Shown here: one piece after another, positions 52,615 through 62,312 of the stretch
How positions within the stretch are numbered: position 1 is the stretch's first letter
Layout: the number at the start of each line of letters is the position of its first letter
Translations under genes and position numbers: made by a program
Notes under the pieces: model-generated
Databases searched by the model: none
What the model was told of the DNA's origin: nothing
The model's input: the letters and a program-made list of their open reading frames with translations, nothing else
Assembly: GCF_963676735.1 (NCBI RefSeq)
Contig: NZ_OY781464.1
Span: 2,389,001-2,453,000 of the forward strand
DNA from: an uncultured Draconibacterium sp.
Lineage (GTDB): Bacteria > Bacteroidota > Bacteroidia > Bacteroidales > Prolixibacteraceae
Length of the DNA: 64,000 nt
Direction: 5' to 3'

Positions 52615-53838
52615 CAATAAAAAAGCAGCCCTTCCGAGCTGCTTTCGAGTTTATTTATTGTAAACGATTTTCTTGTTATACATTTTATCGTTGATGTGTA
52701 TTCGCAGGTAATAAATTCCTGAGCTTACGGAACCTCCGCCATCAGCTGTTCCTGTCCATTGTAATTTATGGTTTCCCCGGCTCATTTGCTGTTCTTCGCA
52801 TAAACGATGAATACACTGCCCCATTTGGTTCATTACCAGCACCTCTACCTTACTGTCGCTTGCCAAATCAATACTCAGCGCAACTGCATCATTAAACGGG
52901 TTCGGATAACAGTTAACCGCAACCATTTCTGCTAATTCGTTAGCCCCCATTTCAAGCAGGTTCATCGATAATAAGGCCGATTCATGTTTTATAAATACCG
53001 GCTCGCCAGCCACCAGCTCCGGTTCAATATTAATTTCATGCTGCACACCGGCCTGCCATAACCTGAAATTGTAGGTGTTGCCCTCGTTAAATCCGGTCAT
53101 CCCACTTCCGTCGGATGAGGACGCTGACAGGGCCACCACCTGTTTCTCCAAATGCTCAGGTAGTAAGGTTACTGCACCAACACAGTCCTCGCCATCAAAA
53201 ACAGCCAGTTCATCGCCGGCAGCCATTATTTCGGTGCCAAGGTTTACAAAATTAAAGTTCATGTGGTCCACTCCGTTGCCATTGTATACGACACTAAAGT
53301 GTTGTGGCTTAACAGGTGCTTTACTTGTGGTGCCTGATTTCGGATAGTTCTCGTAAATCCATAAAGTATCGGGAGCACTCACTTTTACTTTAAACCCTCT
53401 TCCTGCCCAGAAATTCCCGATAAAATTTTGCCAGCCGCCAAACATCCCCAAATCTTCAATTGAGTTCCCCTGCTGATCCTGTACTTTTAACAGGCTTCCA
53501 TTATCAATTAATTGCTGTACAATGTCCATTCCGTCCACAATATTCATGCTCGGAAAACCAATGATGTTCCAGCCACTGCTTAACACAATGCCGTATGGAT
53601 AATTCACCAACTGTCCGCTTAAATACAAACTATCGTATTCAGCAACTTTTACTTTATAGCCCTCAGCGGGGTGCAGGTTACCAATGGCATTAATCCAGCC
53701 GCCAAAAGTACCATGGTCCTCAAGTGAAGCTCCGGTCTCATCCTGCATTTTTATTAGCATACCGGTATTGATAAGATCTGAAAATACAAATTCAAGATCA
53801 GAAGAATCGGGCACTACCGGTGAGGAGAAGATGTTCCA
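52615..53838. repeat. 1.2-kb near-identical direct repeat, copy 2 (partner 47479-48702)
   Basis: Same content as copy 1: terminator, sorting domain, DELAVFDGEDCVGAV module and GWN modules. Differences include single-base changes such as those behind QDEAGAS/QDETGAS and KSSTTSK/KSGTTSK. Confidence 0.9.
52622..52645 (-). terminator. Intrinsic terminator of the M6-protease gene
   Basis: AAAGCAGC (52622-52629) and GCTGCTTT (52638-52645); on the minus strand a T-run follows. Identical to the terminator at 47486, as part of the 1.2-kb repeat. Confidence 0.9.
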
Positions 53839-56800
53839 ACCGGGGTAAAAATCAGTTACAAAATTCACCTCACTATTTGCCAATAAGGCTACATAAGCGG
53901 TACCTCCCTGAATAAATGGACTGCAGCTTGTAGCAATGGCTTCGGAAGTATAGCACTGGGCATAAACACCCGAAAATTCTTTGGCATCGATGCATCGCCA
54001 TATTTTATAAGTTATTTCGTTACCCGGAGTAAAACCACTAGCTGTTCCATCATCTGAACTGGTAATTATACTCAGAATGTTTTGTCCCTCGATGGTATAT
54101 TCCAGTTTCCCGTAGCCTACACAAAGTTCGCCATCAAATATTCCAATCTGATCCCCCGGTTCAAGGTCTACTCCATCAATCTTTGCGTCTACAATGTATA
54201 TGTTCATCGCTTCATTGGGATTACCATCCCAAACAAGATCGAAATGTTGCGGACAGGCAATAAATGGTTCAATGTAAATAATGTCGTCAGTAACACATAA
54301 GTGGCCATCTACAACCTGAACCGAATGATAGCCTGTACTGAGTGTTTGATTCCAACTCTGCACCAGTGTACCATCAATCCAAATCTGATAAGGGGCAACT
54401 CCCCCCTGCACATTTAGCTCAATATCCGCGTCCAGTTCTCTTACATCAATTTCGGTATAGCTAAAAGTAAGCGGCTCTGCCGGAGGTTCAAATGCCAGGC
54501 TTGTTTCTCCAAGTAGACAACCATCACTGTTTGAAAGGCTAAACACATAAAAAATATCTGCCTGTGGATCATCGTCAAATTCCAGGTCTCCTATTACCAA
54601 TTCTGATTCAAACAAATCGCTTGTCCCCTGGTAAAGAATAGTATCGTTGTAATGATAGGTGTAGGTGGCCTGATACGAATCGCCGGGTTCACCATCAACC
54701 TCAATTAAAGCACTTGCTTTCTGATCGCTAAAACAACTTACATCTATTACTGAAAAATCAGGCATTGGTGAAGTTTCCAGAATAAAAGTATCCACTACGA
54801 TGCAGCCGTTAGCATCTTCTGCAAGAAATTCATATACCCCTTCGCCGTATAGCCAATGATTTGTTTCGGTAGTATAATCGGTGTATAATTCTCCGTTTTT
54901 ATAAATTGAATACTGGTAGGGGTCAATTCCCCCAATGGTAATTAATGCCAGATTCATTGCGGTATCGCCAGGGCACATAAACGAATATTGGTCGATAATC
55001 AATTCCAATGGATCGGGTTGCATAACAACTGCAAAGGATTCTACTTCGTTACCGGCCGCATCCTCCACTAAAATGGAATAAGAACCTGCCTCTAATTGTA
55101 TGGTTGCATTATTCTGATCATCTTCTAACACCATTGGCACGGAGCCACCTCCAATTAAACTTAGATATACCACATAGGCATTGCTATCATTTTCCGCTTC
55201 AGGATTAAAACCTCCTAAACCGTAGCTTCCCCCCAGCCCTCCTGATATCTCCAGGGTAAGGAAACCGAAATCTCCATAACATAAAGCATCATTTGTAAAA
55301 ACATCCACCTCAAGAGGTAACAGGGAATCAGCTGAGAAATTCGCCTGATACCAAATATCAAGGTTTAAGGTAGTATCGCCACCGTTACGTGTGTTCTGAA
55401 AACCATCTGTCCAGTTTAAGAATTGCAAACCTTCAATCTGAGGTGTAGGCAAAATAAAACTTTCAAAATTATTCGATTCAAACGCCGCTCCCCCAATAAA
55501 AGTAAGACTTGTACACATGCTAAGGTCGATACCATTTAATCCTGAATACAAAAAAGCACTGTTCCCGATTGTTTCCAGCAATCCACAGGGGCTTAAATCA
55601 ACCGAAGGAATTTGGTTACCAAAAAATGCCCGATAGCCAATTTCTGTAAGGCCTGTACATAAACTAAAGTCTACATTTGTTAAACCACAGGTATTTAAAG
55701 CATGATCGCCGAGCCTTTCTACCCAGGCTGGTATTTGAACTGTAGCCGTATCATGAGCATAAGATATTAGTACGGAATAATCATACATTTCTCCGTTAAA
55801 TTCATAGAAAAAACCATCAAATGGTTCACGATTTAGTGTTGAAATATGGTTGCCATTAAACACTCCTCCTCCTAAAACAATATTGTATGGAAGTTCTAAA
55901 CTGCTGAGGTTATTGCCCATAAAAGCCAGGGGGCCAATGTAACTTAAGTTCTGGCAGCGACTAAAATCAATCTGAGACAAGTTATTGTGTTCAAAAGCCG
56001 ATTCACCAATACTTTCCAAACCTGCTGGCAATTGTACCGAGGTAATACCTTTAAACCGGAACAAGCCATAACCCAAACCTGTCACCAATTGTCCACAAAG
56101 AGAATCCGGAATAAGGATATCAGTGTCTGCATAATCGTACGTACAGTTAGTTATTGTTCCATCAACAATGGTTACATCGTCGCAGGTTAGGGTGTGAGCA
56201 TCAACAAATACGGCCGTGTAGTCGGTATCAAAAGTTGATGTACTTTCGCCTCCGGCATAGGTGTTTCCGTTGCCATCTACCCAGTGAGAAAAAACCTGAT
56301 CGGTTTCGCCAACTGCTACGGGCAATATAAATGAGCTAAAATGATTATAGGTAAAGGCATGCTGGCTAATATAAGTTACCGTATTACTTAAAGTAACAGA
56401 GTATAAACCAGAAGCATACATGGCTGTGTAAGAAATTGTCTTTACCCCTTGTGGAATTACAACGTTTCGGTCAACTCCGGCATAACAATCAAGAAAGGTA
56501 TAATCCAAATTACCTCCGGCATAACCATAAAAGAAGCCGTCAAATGGCTGCCCATTAAATGTTGCGATACGATTGTTATAACCGCGAAAAGCAATGTGCC
56601 CAATGTAGGTACTTTCCGGAACAGAAACATCAATCAGGCTATTGCTGGCAAAAGCCACCTGATCGATAAAAGTCAGATTAGCACAATGAGATAAATCAAC
56701 AGTTTGCAAGCTGTTATTATCAAAAGCCATAAAACCAATACTTTCAATGGTTGACGGAAACTGAACCGAGGTAAGTTCTTTTGCTTTAAATGCATTATCT

Positions 56801-58443
56801 CCTATTCGGGTTACTGTTTGTCCACATAGCGTTTCCGGAATAATAATATCGGTGTCCGGTAAACTATCCGCAGATGCGGTAATTTCGCCGTTTACAATAG
56901 TTACATCATCACAAGTAAGTGTATACCCCAAAAGAACGGTATCGCTTGTGCCCACCTTAAATTCGATGGAATCGCCGATAAAACCAACATCGTAAATACT
57001 TAATGAAGTGGCAGATCCGTCAGATAATAGCGGCAAGGGATCAGAGCTATCATTTACCAGTGTTCTGCTTTGGTCAGCAGATAAAGCAGCGTCTCCCACA
57101 TAGCCATTCAGCAGACTTTCAGTTACGCCGGGACGCAAAACATATAACTCATCCGGCGGACCGTTTCTATTACCCGTTGTAACAGAAGTATTTACCCTAT
57201 ACACCAATAATCCTTCATCATAGGAGCCGTACAGATAAGAATCGTAGCCCTGTTTTTTGCGGTATTCTACCATAAAAAATTCAGTACTTGATTCGGGAAC
57301 CGGAATTTTATAGCAAGCAAAAGGGTTATCCGCAACAGCAGGAAGTTTGTAAGTTCCGCTTGCTGTAATCTCCGGAATTTCGCTAAACCAGTTCCCGTAT
57401 TGATATTTCATCCAGGTTAGCATATGTTGTGCATTGTCATTGGCCATGAGATCCCAACCTGCAACAGGATATAAATTGCTGGATTCATCGTTGTAATGGT
57501 ATAAATCGGGTGCCCCCAGGGTGTGAAACATTTCGTGACACAATACCGACACATCGGTTACATCGCTTAACTGAAAGTTAAATTCCCATACACGAGCTCC
57601 GGATATATACACTGTTTTAGAATACAGAGACCACTTATGCGGCCATAGCAGCTCGCTCCAGCCTTCCGTTGCACCCTGAACAATGAAACAAACATTATCA
57701 ACGTAGCCATCGGCATCGGAGTCGAAGTTGATGCCACTGCTTTCAAGTGTTGGAATAACTTCATTTAAAGCGTTTTCAAGTAAGGTGTGCTCACGTTCTG
57801 TGCGATCATTAATATAACCAATCGGGTTGGTCAGCGAATCATAAGGTACATAATAATCACGAACCTGTGCATCCTGGTACGAAACGATAGTGTTTCCACT
57901 AGGTGTTGGGTACATTGTTGATACGACATTTAACTGACCACCTGAAACCTCAGAAAAATAGCCATGTAGCGAAGGCTGAGCGCCATTAAACATATCATCA
58001 TAGCTTGAAAGTTCTTCGGTAAATTCAGCCTGATCAGCAAAACGAATAAAAACAACTATGTTGTTATAATCGCCGGTACTTGGAGCATAAGAAATATCAT
58101 CAATTGCTGCCGATTTTAGCTGTTCCCTTTCGGGGCGTACAAGTAAACCGGGTTCAATTCCCAGAGTTGCCGGATTAACAGTGCCAACAATATGCGGAGA
58201 AGCTACCAGCTTACCATCAACAATTACAGCATAGGTGTAATAACCGGTTGAACCATTTTTAATGATGGTATAATTATCGGCATCGTGCATCCAGTTAAAA
58301 AACTCATCTCCACTGGCAAAGCAGTTAATAACAGCTCCTCCGGGCTGTGTAATTTTTATCGGTACATTTCGTAAAAATGCTGCATTTAAGTTATTCACCA
58401 GAACCAGCACAAAAATGAGAAGCAGAGGTAATGCTTTTTTCAT
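52651..58443 (-). CDS. T9SS-exported M6-type metalloprotease with BspA-like LRRs
   Basis: 1930 residues from the ATG at 58443 (the TTG at 58449 adds only MF). Signal peptide (ALPLLLIFVLVLVNNLNAAF); M6/immune-inhibitor-A-like peptidase region to about 480 with zinc motif CHEMFHTLGAPDLYH near residue 300 (HEXXHXXGXXD); two BspA-type LRR blocks to about 1080 (LTCDDVTIVNGEI, then TRIGDNAFKAKELTSVQFP); SprB-like repeats; a DQIGIFDGELCVGYG module; two GWN modules; a DELAVFDGEDCVGAV module; and a type A sorting domain. A secreted, probably surface-attached protease. Its last ~395 residues are nearly identical to those of the protein at 47515. Confidence 0.9.
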   Translation of the reverse strand: MKKALPLLLIFVLVLVNNLNAAFLRNVPIKITQPGGAVINCFASGDEFFNWMHDADNYTIIKNGSTGYYTYAVIVDGKLVASPHIVGTVNPATLGIEPGLLVRPEREQLKSAAIDDISYAPSTGDYNNIVVFIRFADQAEFTEELSSYDDMFNGAQPSLHGYFSEVSGGQLNVVSTMYPTPSGNTIVSYQDAQVRDYYVPYDSLTNPIGYINDRTEREHTLLENALNEVIPTLESSGINFDSDADGYVDNVCFIVQGATEGWSELLWPHKWSLYSKTVYISGARVWEFNFQLSDVTDVSVLCHEMFHTLGAPDLYHYNDESSNLYPVAGWDLMANDNAQHMLTWMKYQYGNWFSEIPEITASGTYKLPAVADNPFACYKIPVPESSTEFFMVEYRKKQGYDSYLYGSYDEGLLVYRVNTSVTTGNRNGPPDELYVLRPGVTESLLNGYVGDAALSADQSRTLVNDSSDPLPLLSDGSATSLSIYDVGFIGDSIEFKVGTSDTVLLGYTLTCDDVTIVNGEITASADSLPDTDIIIPETLCGQTVTRIGDNAFKAKELTSVQFPSTIESIGFMAFDNNSLQTVDLSHCANLTFIDQVAFASNSLIDVSVPESTYIGHIAFRGYNNRIATFNGQPFDGFFYGYAGGNLDYTFLDCYAGVDRNVVIPQGVKTISYTAMYASGLYSVTLSNTVTYISQHAFTYNHFSSFILPVAVGETDQVFSHWVDGNGNTYAGGESTSTFDTDYTAVFVDAHTLTCDDVTIVDGTITNCTYDYADTDILIPDSLCGQLVTGLGYGLFRFKGITSVQLPAGLESIGESAFEHNNLSQIDFSRCQNLSYIGPLAFMGNNLSSLELPYNIVLGGGVFNGNHISTLNREPFDGFFYEFNGEMYDYSVLISYAHDTATVQIPAWVERLGDHALNTCGLTNVDFSLCTGLTEIGYRAFFGNQIPSVDLSPCGLLETIGNSAFLYSGLNGIDLSMCTSLTFIGGAAFESNNFESFILPTPQIEGLQFLNWTDGFQNTRNGGDTTLNLDIWYQANFSADSLLPLEVDVFTNDALCYGDFGFLTLEISGGLGGSYGLGGFNPEAENDSNAYVVYLSLIGGGSVPMVLEDDQNNATIQLEAGSYSILVEDAAGNEVESFAVVMQPDPLELIIDQYSFMCPGDTAMNLALITIGGIDPYQYSIYKNGELYTDYTTETNHWLYGEGVYEFLAEDANGCIVVDTFILETSPMPDFSVIDVSCFSDQKASALIEVDGEPGDSYQATYTYHYNDTILYQGTSDLFESELVIGDLEFDDDPQADIFYVFSLSNSDGCLLGETSLAFEPPAEPLTFSYTEIDVRELDADIELNVQGGVAPYQIWIDGTLVQSWNQTLSTGYHSVQVVDGHLCVTDDIIYIEPFIACPQHFDLVWDGNPNEAMNIYIVDAKIDGVDLEPGDQIGIFDGELCVGYGKLEYTIEGQNILSIITSSDDGTASGFTPGNEITYKIWRCIDAKEFSGVYAQCYTSEAIATSCSPFIQGGTAYVALLANSEVNFVTDFYPGWNIFSSPVVPDSSDLEFVFSDLINTGMLIKMQDETGASLEDHGTFGGWINAIGNLHPAEGYKVKVAEYDSLYLSGQLVNYPYGIVLSSGWNIIGFPSMNIVDGMDIVQQLIDNGSLLKVQDQQGNSIEDLGMFGGWQNFIGNFWAGRGFKVKVSAPDTLWIYENYPKSGTTSKAPVKPQHFSVVYNGNGVDHMNFNFVNLGTEIMAAGDELAVFDGEDCVGAVTLLPEHLEKQVVALSASSSDGSGMTGFNEGNTYNFRLWQAGVQHEINIEPELVAGEPVFIKHESALLSMNLLEMGANELAEMVAVNCYPNPFNDAVALSIDLASDSKVEVLVMNQMGQCIHRLCEEQQMSRGNHKLQWTGTADGGGSVSSGIYYLRIHINDKMYNKKIVYNK

Positions 58444-58605
58444 AAACAATTTGTTTTAAATGGTTTATCAATTAATATGATTTGATAATCAGACAGCTGC
58501 ATTTGGCTATATTTGAAGATCTTACTGATTAACATATTCTAATTACAGGTTAAATATAAGCAATATATGTTCAAAATAATTCAAGTTTAACTATTTAAAA
58601 TCGGT

Positions 58606-60744
58606 CTAATTTATTACGAGCTTCTGCCTTTCAATAAATTGTCCGTTACTGCTAACCACTAACAGGTATAAACCTTTTTGATATTTGCTTACATCCAATA
58701 TTGTTTGTTGTTGAATTATTCTTTTATCCAATACTAATTTACCTGTTGCATCAAACATATAAACCACCATCCTTCCGCCAACGGGCTCTTCAAATTTAAC
58801 TGTAATCCAATTTTGTGCAGGATTTGGATAAAACGAGAAACCTTCCAGATTTAATAATTGGACATAGGTTAACACACTAACATTCAACACAAAAACTGTA
58901 TCTAGTGTAAATTCACCATCACTCACTTGTAGTTCAATTTCATAGTCGCCCAGCAGGCTTTCGCTATGGGGTACCGAATCCGTGCCAATTACGGCTGTAT
59001 GATCATCAATTGCCTCAAAGGTTAGCCATTCGGGCAATCCAGATAGACTTATTGTCAGGGTATCGTAACGATCAGGATCGGAGGCCTCAATTAAACCCGA
59101 ATAACTAATTCCAAGATATGCAGAATCTTTTGGAAGGGTAATCCATTCTGGCGGCTTATTGATGTTTTTAATAGTCAATTGCAGGGTATCCGGGTCTGAC
59201 CATAATTCTCCGTCGCTCACTTTTAATGTCACAAAAAGTACTGTATCGCTATGAATTTCGTTGGCAACAAAAGTTGGACTTACCGCAAAAACATCATCAA
59301 ATAGCAAATAATCCGACTCCCATTGAAACCATAAAGTATCGCCTTCCGGATCAAAAGAAGAATTGCCATTTAAAACAACTTCGGCACCTTCGGTTACAAT
59401 TAAATCAGCACCGGCAGAAGCTACCGGCGGCAAATTGGTATGTACTACTTTTATTTCAATTGTATCTGAAAGCGAATAGTCTTCTCCATCATAAACGGTT
59501 AAGGAAAATAAAAATAAAGAGTCGGCGAGTAACCAGGGAGCATAAAAAGTAGCATACCTGCTGTTTTCGTTACTTATTTCGCCTCCATTTAAACTTAGCC
59601 ATTGATAGCTTAATTCGCCCGGCCCCTTATCCGGATCGTAAGAATTACTTCCATCCAAACGAACTTGTTCACCTTCACTTGCAACAGTTTTTGACTGGGC
59701 AAGTGCAAAAGGCGGGACATTAACATTTTCAATAGTTACCTGAACGGTATCATAGGCCGACAATTCGGATGAATTCGTGACTTTTAATACCACAAAGAGA
59801 GTGGAGTCGGCATTAACCTGAGGTGCAACCAGTTTTGCCACTGCTGAATTACTTTCAATTATATCAATTGTGCCTTCGGTGGTTGACCATTGCCATTTTA
59901 GCGCTGAACCATCCGGATCGTATGAATTCCCTCCATCCAAAACAAGCGTGTCTCTTTCGGGAACAACTACCGGGCTGGTTCCTGCATTGGCAACCGGCCC
60001 CGAAATAACATTAAAAACGGTAATAATCACCGTATCCGGCTTGGAAAAATTCATGCCATCATTAACAACCAATATTACACGAAATAATGTAGTCTGATTA
60101 ACCTCGGGTGCAGTAAAAGTTGGAGAAGCAGCAGTTGAACTATGCAAGCCCAGTGTATCTGCGTCTATCCAATTAAATAATATTGAATCTTTGTTTGCAT
60201 CATACGAGCCGCTTCCATCCAGTTGCCCCTGCTCTCCCTCAAATAATTCAATATCAGGTCCGGCATCCGAATTAGGGGTATAATTGTGTATGCCTCTGAG
60301 CGACACATAAACAGTAGCTCCAACTTCGAAATTTTGCGCCATAATTTCACTACCATCAGCAGGATTATAAAATTTAACACTATCAATATCAACAAGTTCC
60401 TCTTCCGATTTATCCCAAATCACAAATGACATAACATTTCCGCTTGTAAAACCATCTTTTTGCTGTGTATCAACATCGTTGGCACCAGCTACTGCAGCCT
60501 GAGTAATTGCATCGAAGGTCTCCTCCAGATTTTTTTCAAGAACAATTGCGCCAACACATAAGCCACCATCATAAATTCCAATTTCGTCTCCGGCCTCCAG
60601 GTTGTTTTGATTAATTTTTACCGCAAGTAAATTAATATTCATAGCACTGGTAAAGTCACCCACCGGATTAAACCGGGTTTGTGCGCTCCCCGGTAAATTG
60701 CTAAAAAAAGCGATTGCAACAAGCAGAAGGCTTAAGTGTTTCAA
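58606..60744 (-). CDS. T9SS exoprotein with PKD/cadherin-like repeats
   Basis: 712 residues. Signal peptide (LSLLLVAIAFFSNLPGSA); a GDEIGIYDGGLCVGAIVL module (about 25-150); four PKD-like repeats (about 155-530) with cores QLDGSGSYD, LVLDGGNSYD, VRLDGSNSYD and VVLNGNSSFDPEGDTLWF; a cadherin-like domain (SAYLGISYSGLIEASDPD); and a T9SS type A sorting domain (FSFYPNPAQNWITVKF … GLYLLVVSS). No enzymatic motif. Probably an adhesive or structural surface protein. The gene is divergent from the WecA-type gene. Confidence 0.9.
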   Translation of the reverse strand: MKHLSLLLVAIAFFSNLPGSAQTRFNPVGDFTSAMNINLLAVKINQNNLEAGDEIGIYDGGLCVGAIVLEKNLEETFDAITQAAVAGANDVDTQQKDGFTSGNVMSFVIWDKSEEELVDIDSVKFYNPADGSEIMAQNFEVGATVYVSLRGIHNYTPNSDAGPDIELFEGEQGQLDGSGSYDANKDSILFNWIDADTLGLHSSTAASPTFTAPEVNQTTLFRVILVVNDGMNFSKPDTVIITVFNVISGPVANAGTSPVVVPERDTLVLDGGNSYDPDGSALKWQWSTTEGTIDIIESNSAVAKLVAPQVNADSTLFVVLKVTNSSELSAYDTVQVTIENVNVPPFALAQSKTVASEGEQVRLDGSNSYDPDKGPGELSYQWLSLNGGEISNENSRYATFYAPWLLADSLFLFSLTVYDGEDYSLSDTIEIKVVHTNLPPVASAGADLIVTEGAEVVLNGNSSFDPEGDTLWFQWESDYLLFDDVFAVSPTFVANEIHSDTVLFVTLKVSDGELWSDPDTLQLTIKNINKPPEWITLPKDSAYLGISYSGLIEASDPDRYDTLTISLSGLPEWLTFEAIDDHTAVIGTDSVPHSESLLGDYEIELQVSDGEFTLDTVFVLNVSVLTYVQLLNLEGFSFYPNPAQNWITVKFEEPVGGRMVVYMFDATGKLVLDKRIIQQQTILDVSKYQKGLYLLVVSSNGQFIERQKLVIN

Positions 60745-60900
60745 AATATTCTGTTTATTTGGTTGTAATTCTTTGGTTTAAATATAAGTTCAAAAAAAGC
60801 GAAATAGTAGCATTTGATAAAACTTTTTTAAAAGTATTACTTTAAGTGCAGTAATTTAATCCTAATAAATTGTTATCAATTATAGTAAGCAAATAAACTT

Positions 60901-60933
60901 TTTGCCCACCATATTCAATAATAATTATATTTG
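60901..60933 (+). promoter_or_regulatory. Putative promoter of the WecA-type gene
   Basis: TTTG (60901-60904), 21-base spacer, TATATTTG (60926-60933): a good match to the Bacteroidota -33/-7 promoter. The 60745-60991 divergent region shows no gene. Confidence 0.6.
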
Positions 60934-61042
60934 AACTAACCAAAATGCGGATCAAACCACTTCTTAGAGCCCACTAGTTAGTAATACTTGGATGTATTTT
61001 TACTATGAAACACATTTAAAACATAAAAACAACCAACACGTT

Positions 61043-62128
61043 ATGGAAATAATTTTAATCCTTACCGCATTAATTCTTTCTTTCTCGTTGGTACTTGTTG
61101 TAGTTCCTCCGATTATTAGAATAGCCAAAGCCAAACATTTATTTGAACCTTTTGAAGAACGCAAAGTACATACCCAGGTGGTCCCCCCCCTTGGAGGGGT
61201 TGCCATTTTTATAGGGTTTATTATGAGCTCTATTATTGCTACCGACGGTTTACGTTTTGAATCGTTCAAATATATTATTGCCGGTGTTATCTTGATGTTT
61301 TTTATTGGCTTAAAAGATGATTTGATGGTCATTTCGGCCAGAAAGAAATTCATTGTTCAGATACTTAGTGCAATTATATTAATTACGCTGGCCGATATAC
61401 GTTTTACCAACCTTCATGGGATTTTTGGAGAATCCAATATTGGCTACCTCACCAGTTTCTCGATTACTTTGTTTACCATGCTTGCCATAATTAATGCTTT
61501 TAATCTTATCGATGGTGTCGATGGCCTTGCCGCGGGTTTGGGCATGCTAGCAGCTTTCGTTTTTGGAGTTTGGTTCTACCTAACACAAAATTTCCATTTA
61601 TCAGTACTGGCATTTGCTCTGTTGGGTAGTTTGGCCGCCTACTTTTTATATAATGTCTTCGGACACCGGAACAAACTTTTTATGGGCGACACAGGATCTC
61701 TCATTACCGGCTTGCTCATTTCTGTTTTTGTGATTTACTTTAACGAAATTAATTTAACGACCTCAAAAGAATTTGTTGTTGGAGGGGCTCCTGCAGTTTC
61801 TTTTGCCATTATAATTGTTCCTCTTATCGATACTTTACGAGTAATGACTATACGGATTTTACAGCGCCGGTCGCCATTTTCTCCCGACAGAAACCATACG
61901 CACCACCGCCTCCTAACGCTGTTACATTCGCACTTAAAAGTTACACTAACAATTGTTGGTGGCAATGTTTTTTTAATAGCTGTTGCTCTTGGAATAAACC
62001 ACTGGGGGGTAAATGTTAACCTCCAGTTGATTATTGTATTCCTGCTTGGCTGTATCCTTGCAATGATTCCCTCTGTTATTTTAAGATTCAAGGCATCAAG
62101 GCAAAAATTCAGACCTGCCAAAGCTTAG
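61043..62128 (+). CDS. WecA/MraY-type undecaprenyl-phosphate sugar-1-phosphate transferase
   Basis: Initiates lipid-linked glycan synthesis by loading a HexNAc-1-phosphate onto undecaprenyl phosphate. 361 residues from ATG 61043; an earlier ATG at 60992 adds a hydrophilic 17-residue tail and is less likely. About 10-11 membrane helices. Motifs: KVHTQVVPPLGGVAIFIGF, GLKDDLMVIS, NAFNLIDGVDGLAAGLGM (catalytic Asp), KLFMGDTGSLITG and the HIHH-like RNHTHHRLL. It is the probable first enzyme for the Wzx/Wzy polysaccharide, although it lies 37 kb from the glycosyltransferases and has its own promoter. Confidence 0.93.
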   Translation: MEIILILTALILSFSLVLVVVPPIIRIAKAKHLFEPFEERKVHTQVVPPLGGVAIFIGFIMSSIIATDGLRFESFKYIIAGVILMFFIGLKDDLMVISARKKFIVQILSAIILITLADIRFTNLHGIFGESNIGYLTSFSITLFTMLAIINAFNLIDGVDGLAAGLGMLAAFVFGVWFYLTQNFHLSVLAFALLGSLAAYFLYNVFGHRNKLFMGDTGSLITGLLISVFVIYFNEINLTTSKEFVVGGAPAVSFAIIIVPLIDTLRVMTIRILQRRSPFSPDRNHTHHRLLTLLHSHLKVTLTIVGGNVFLIAVALGINHWGVNVNLQLIIVFLLGCILAMIPSVILRFKASRQKFRPAKA

Positions 62129-62184
62129 TGCGCCAGAAGTACATTTTCCACATAAAATAGTTGACTAAATAAGATTTTACAATT

Positions 62185-62205
62185 ACACAAGAGTTTCACT
62201 TGTGT
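62185..62205 (+). terminator. Possible terminator after the WecA-type gene
   Basis: ACACAAG-AGTTTCA-CTTGTGT followed by TGTTTATC. The stem is short and the T-run is weak, so this is a modest call. Confidence 0.45.
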
Positions 62206-62312
62206 TGTTTATCAATTCAAATTGCTAAACAACACCTTTATTTCTGACCGATGTACTTTTTTAGGCAGCGCATTTTCTTTACATTTAGAAGAAATCATAA
62301 AAACATACTACC

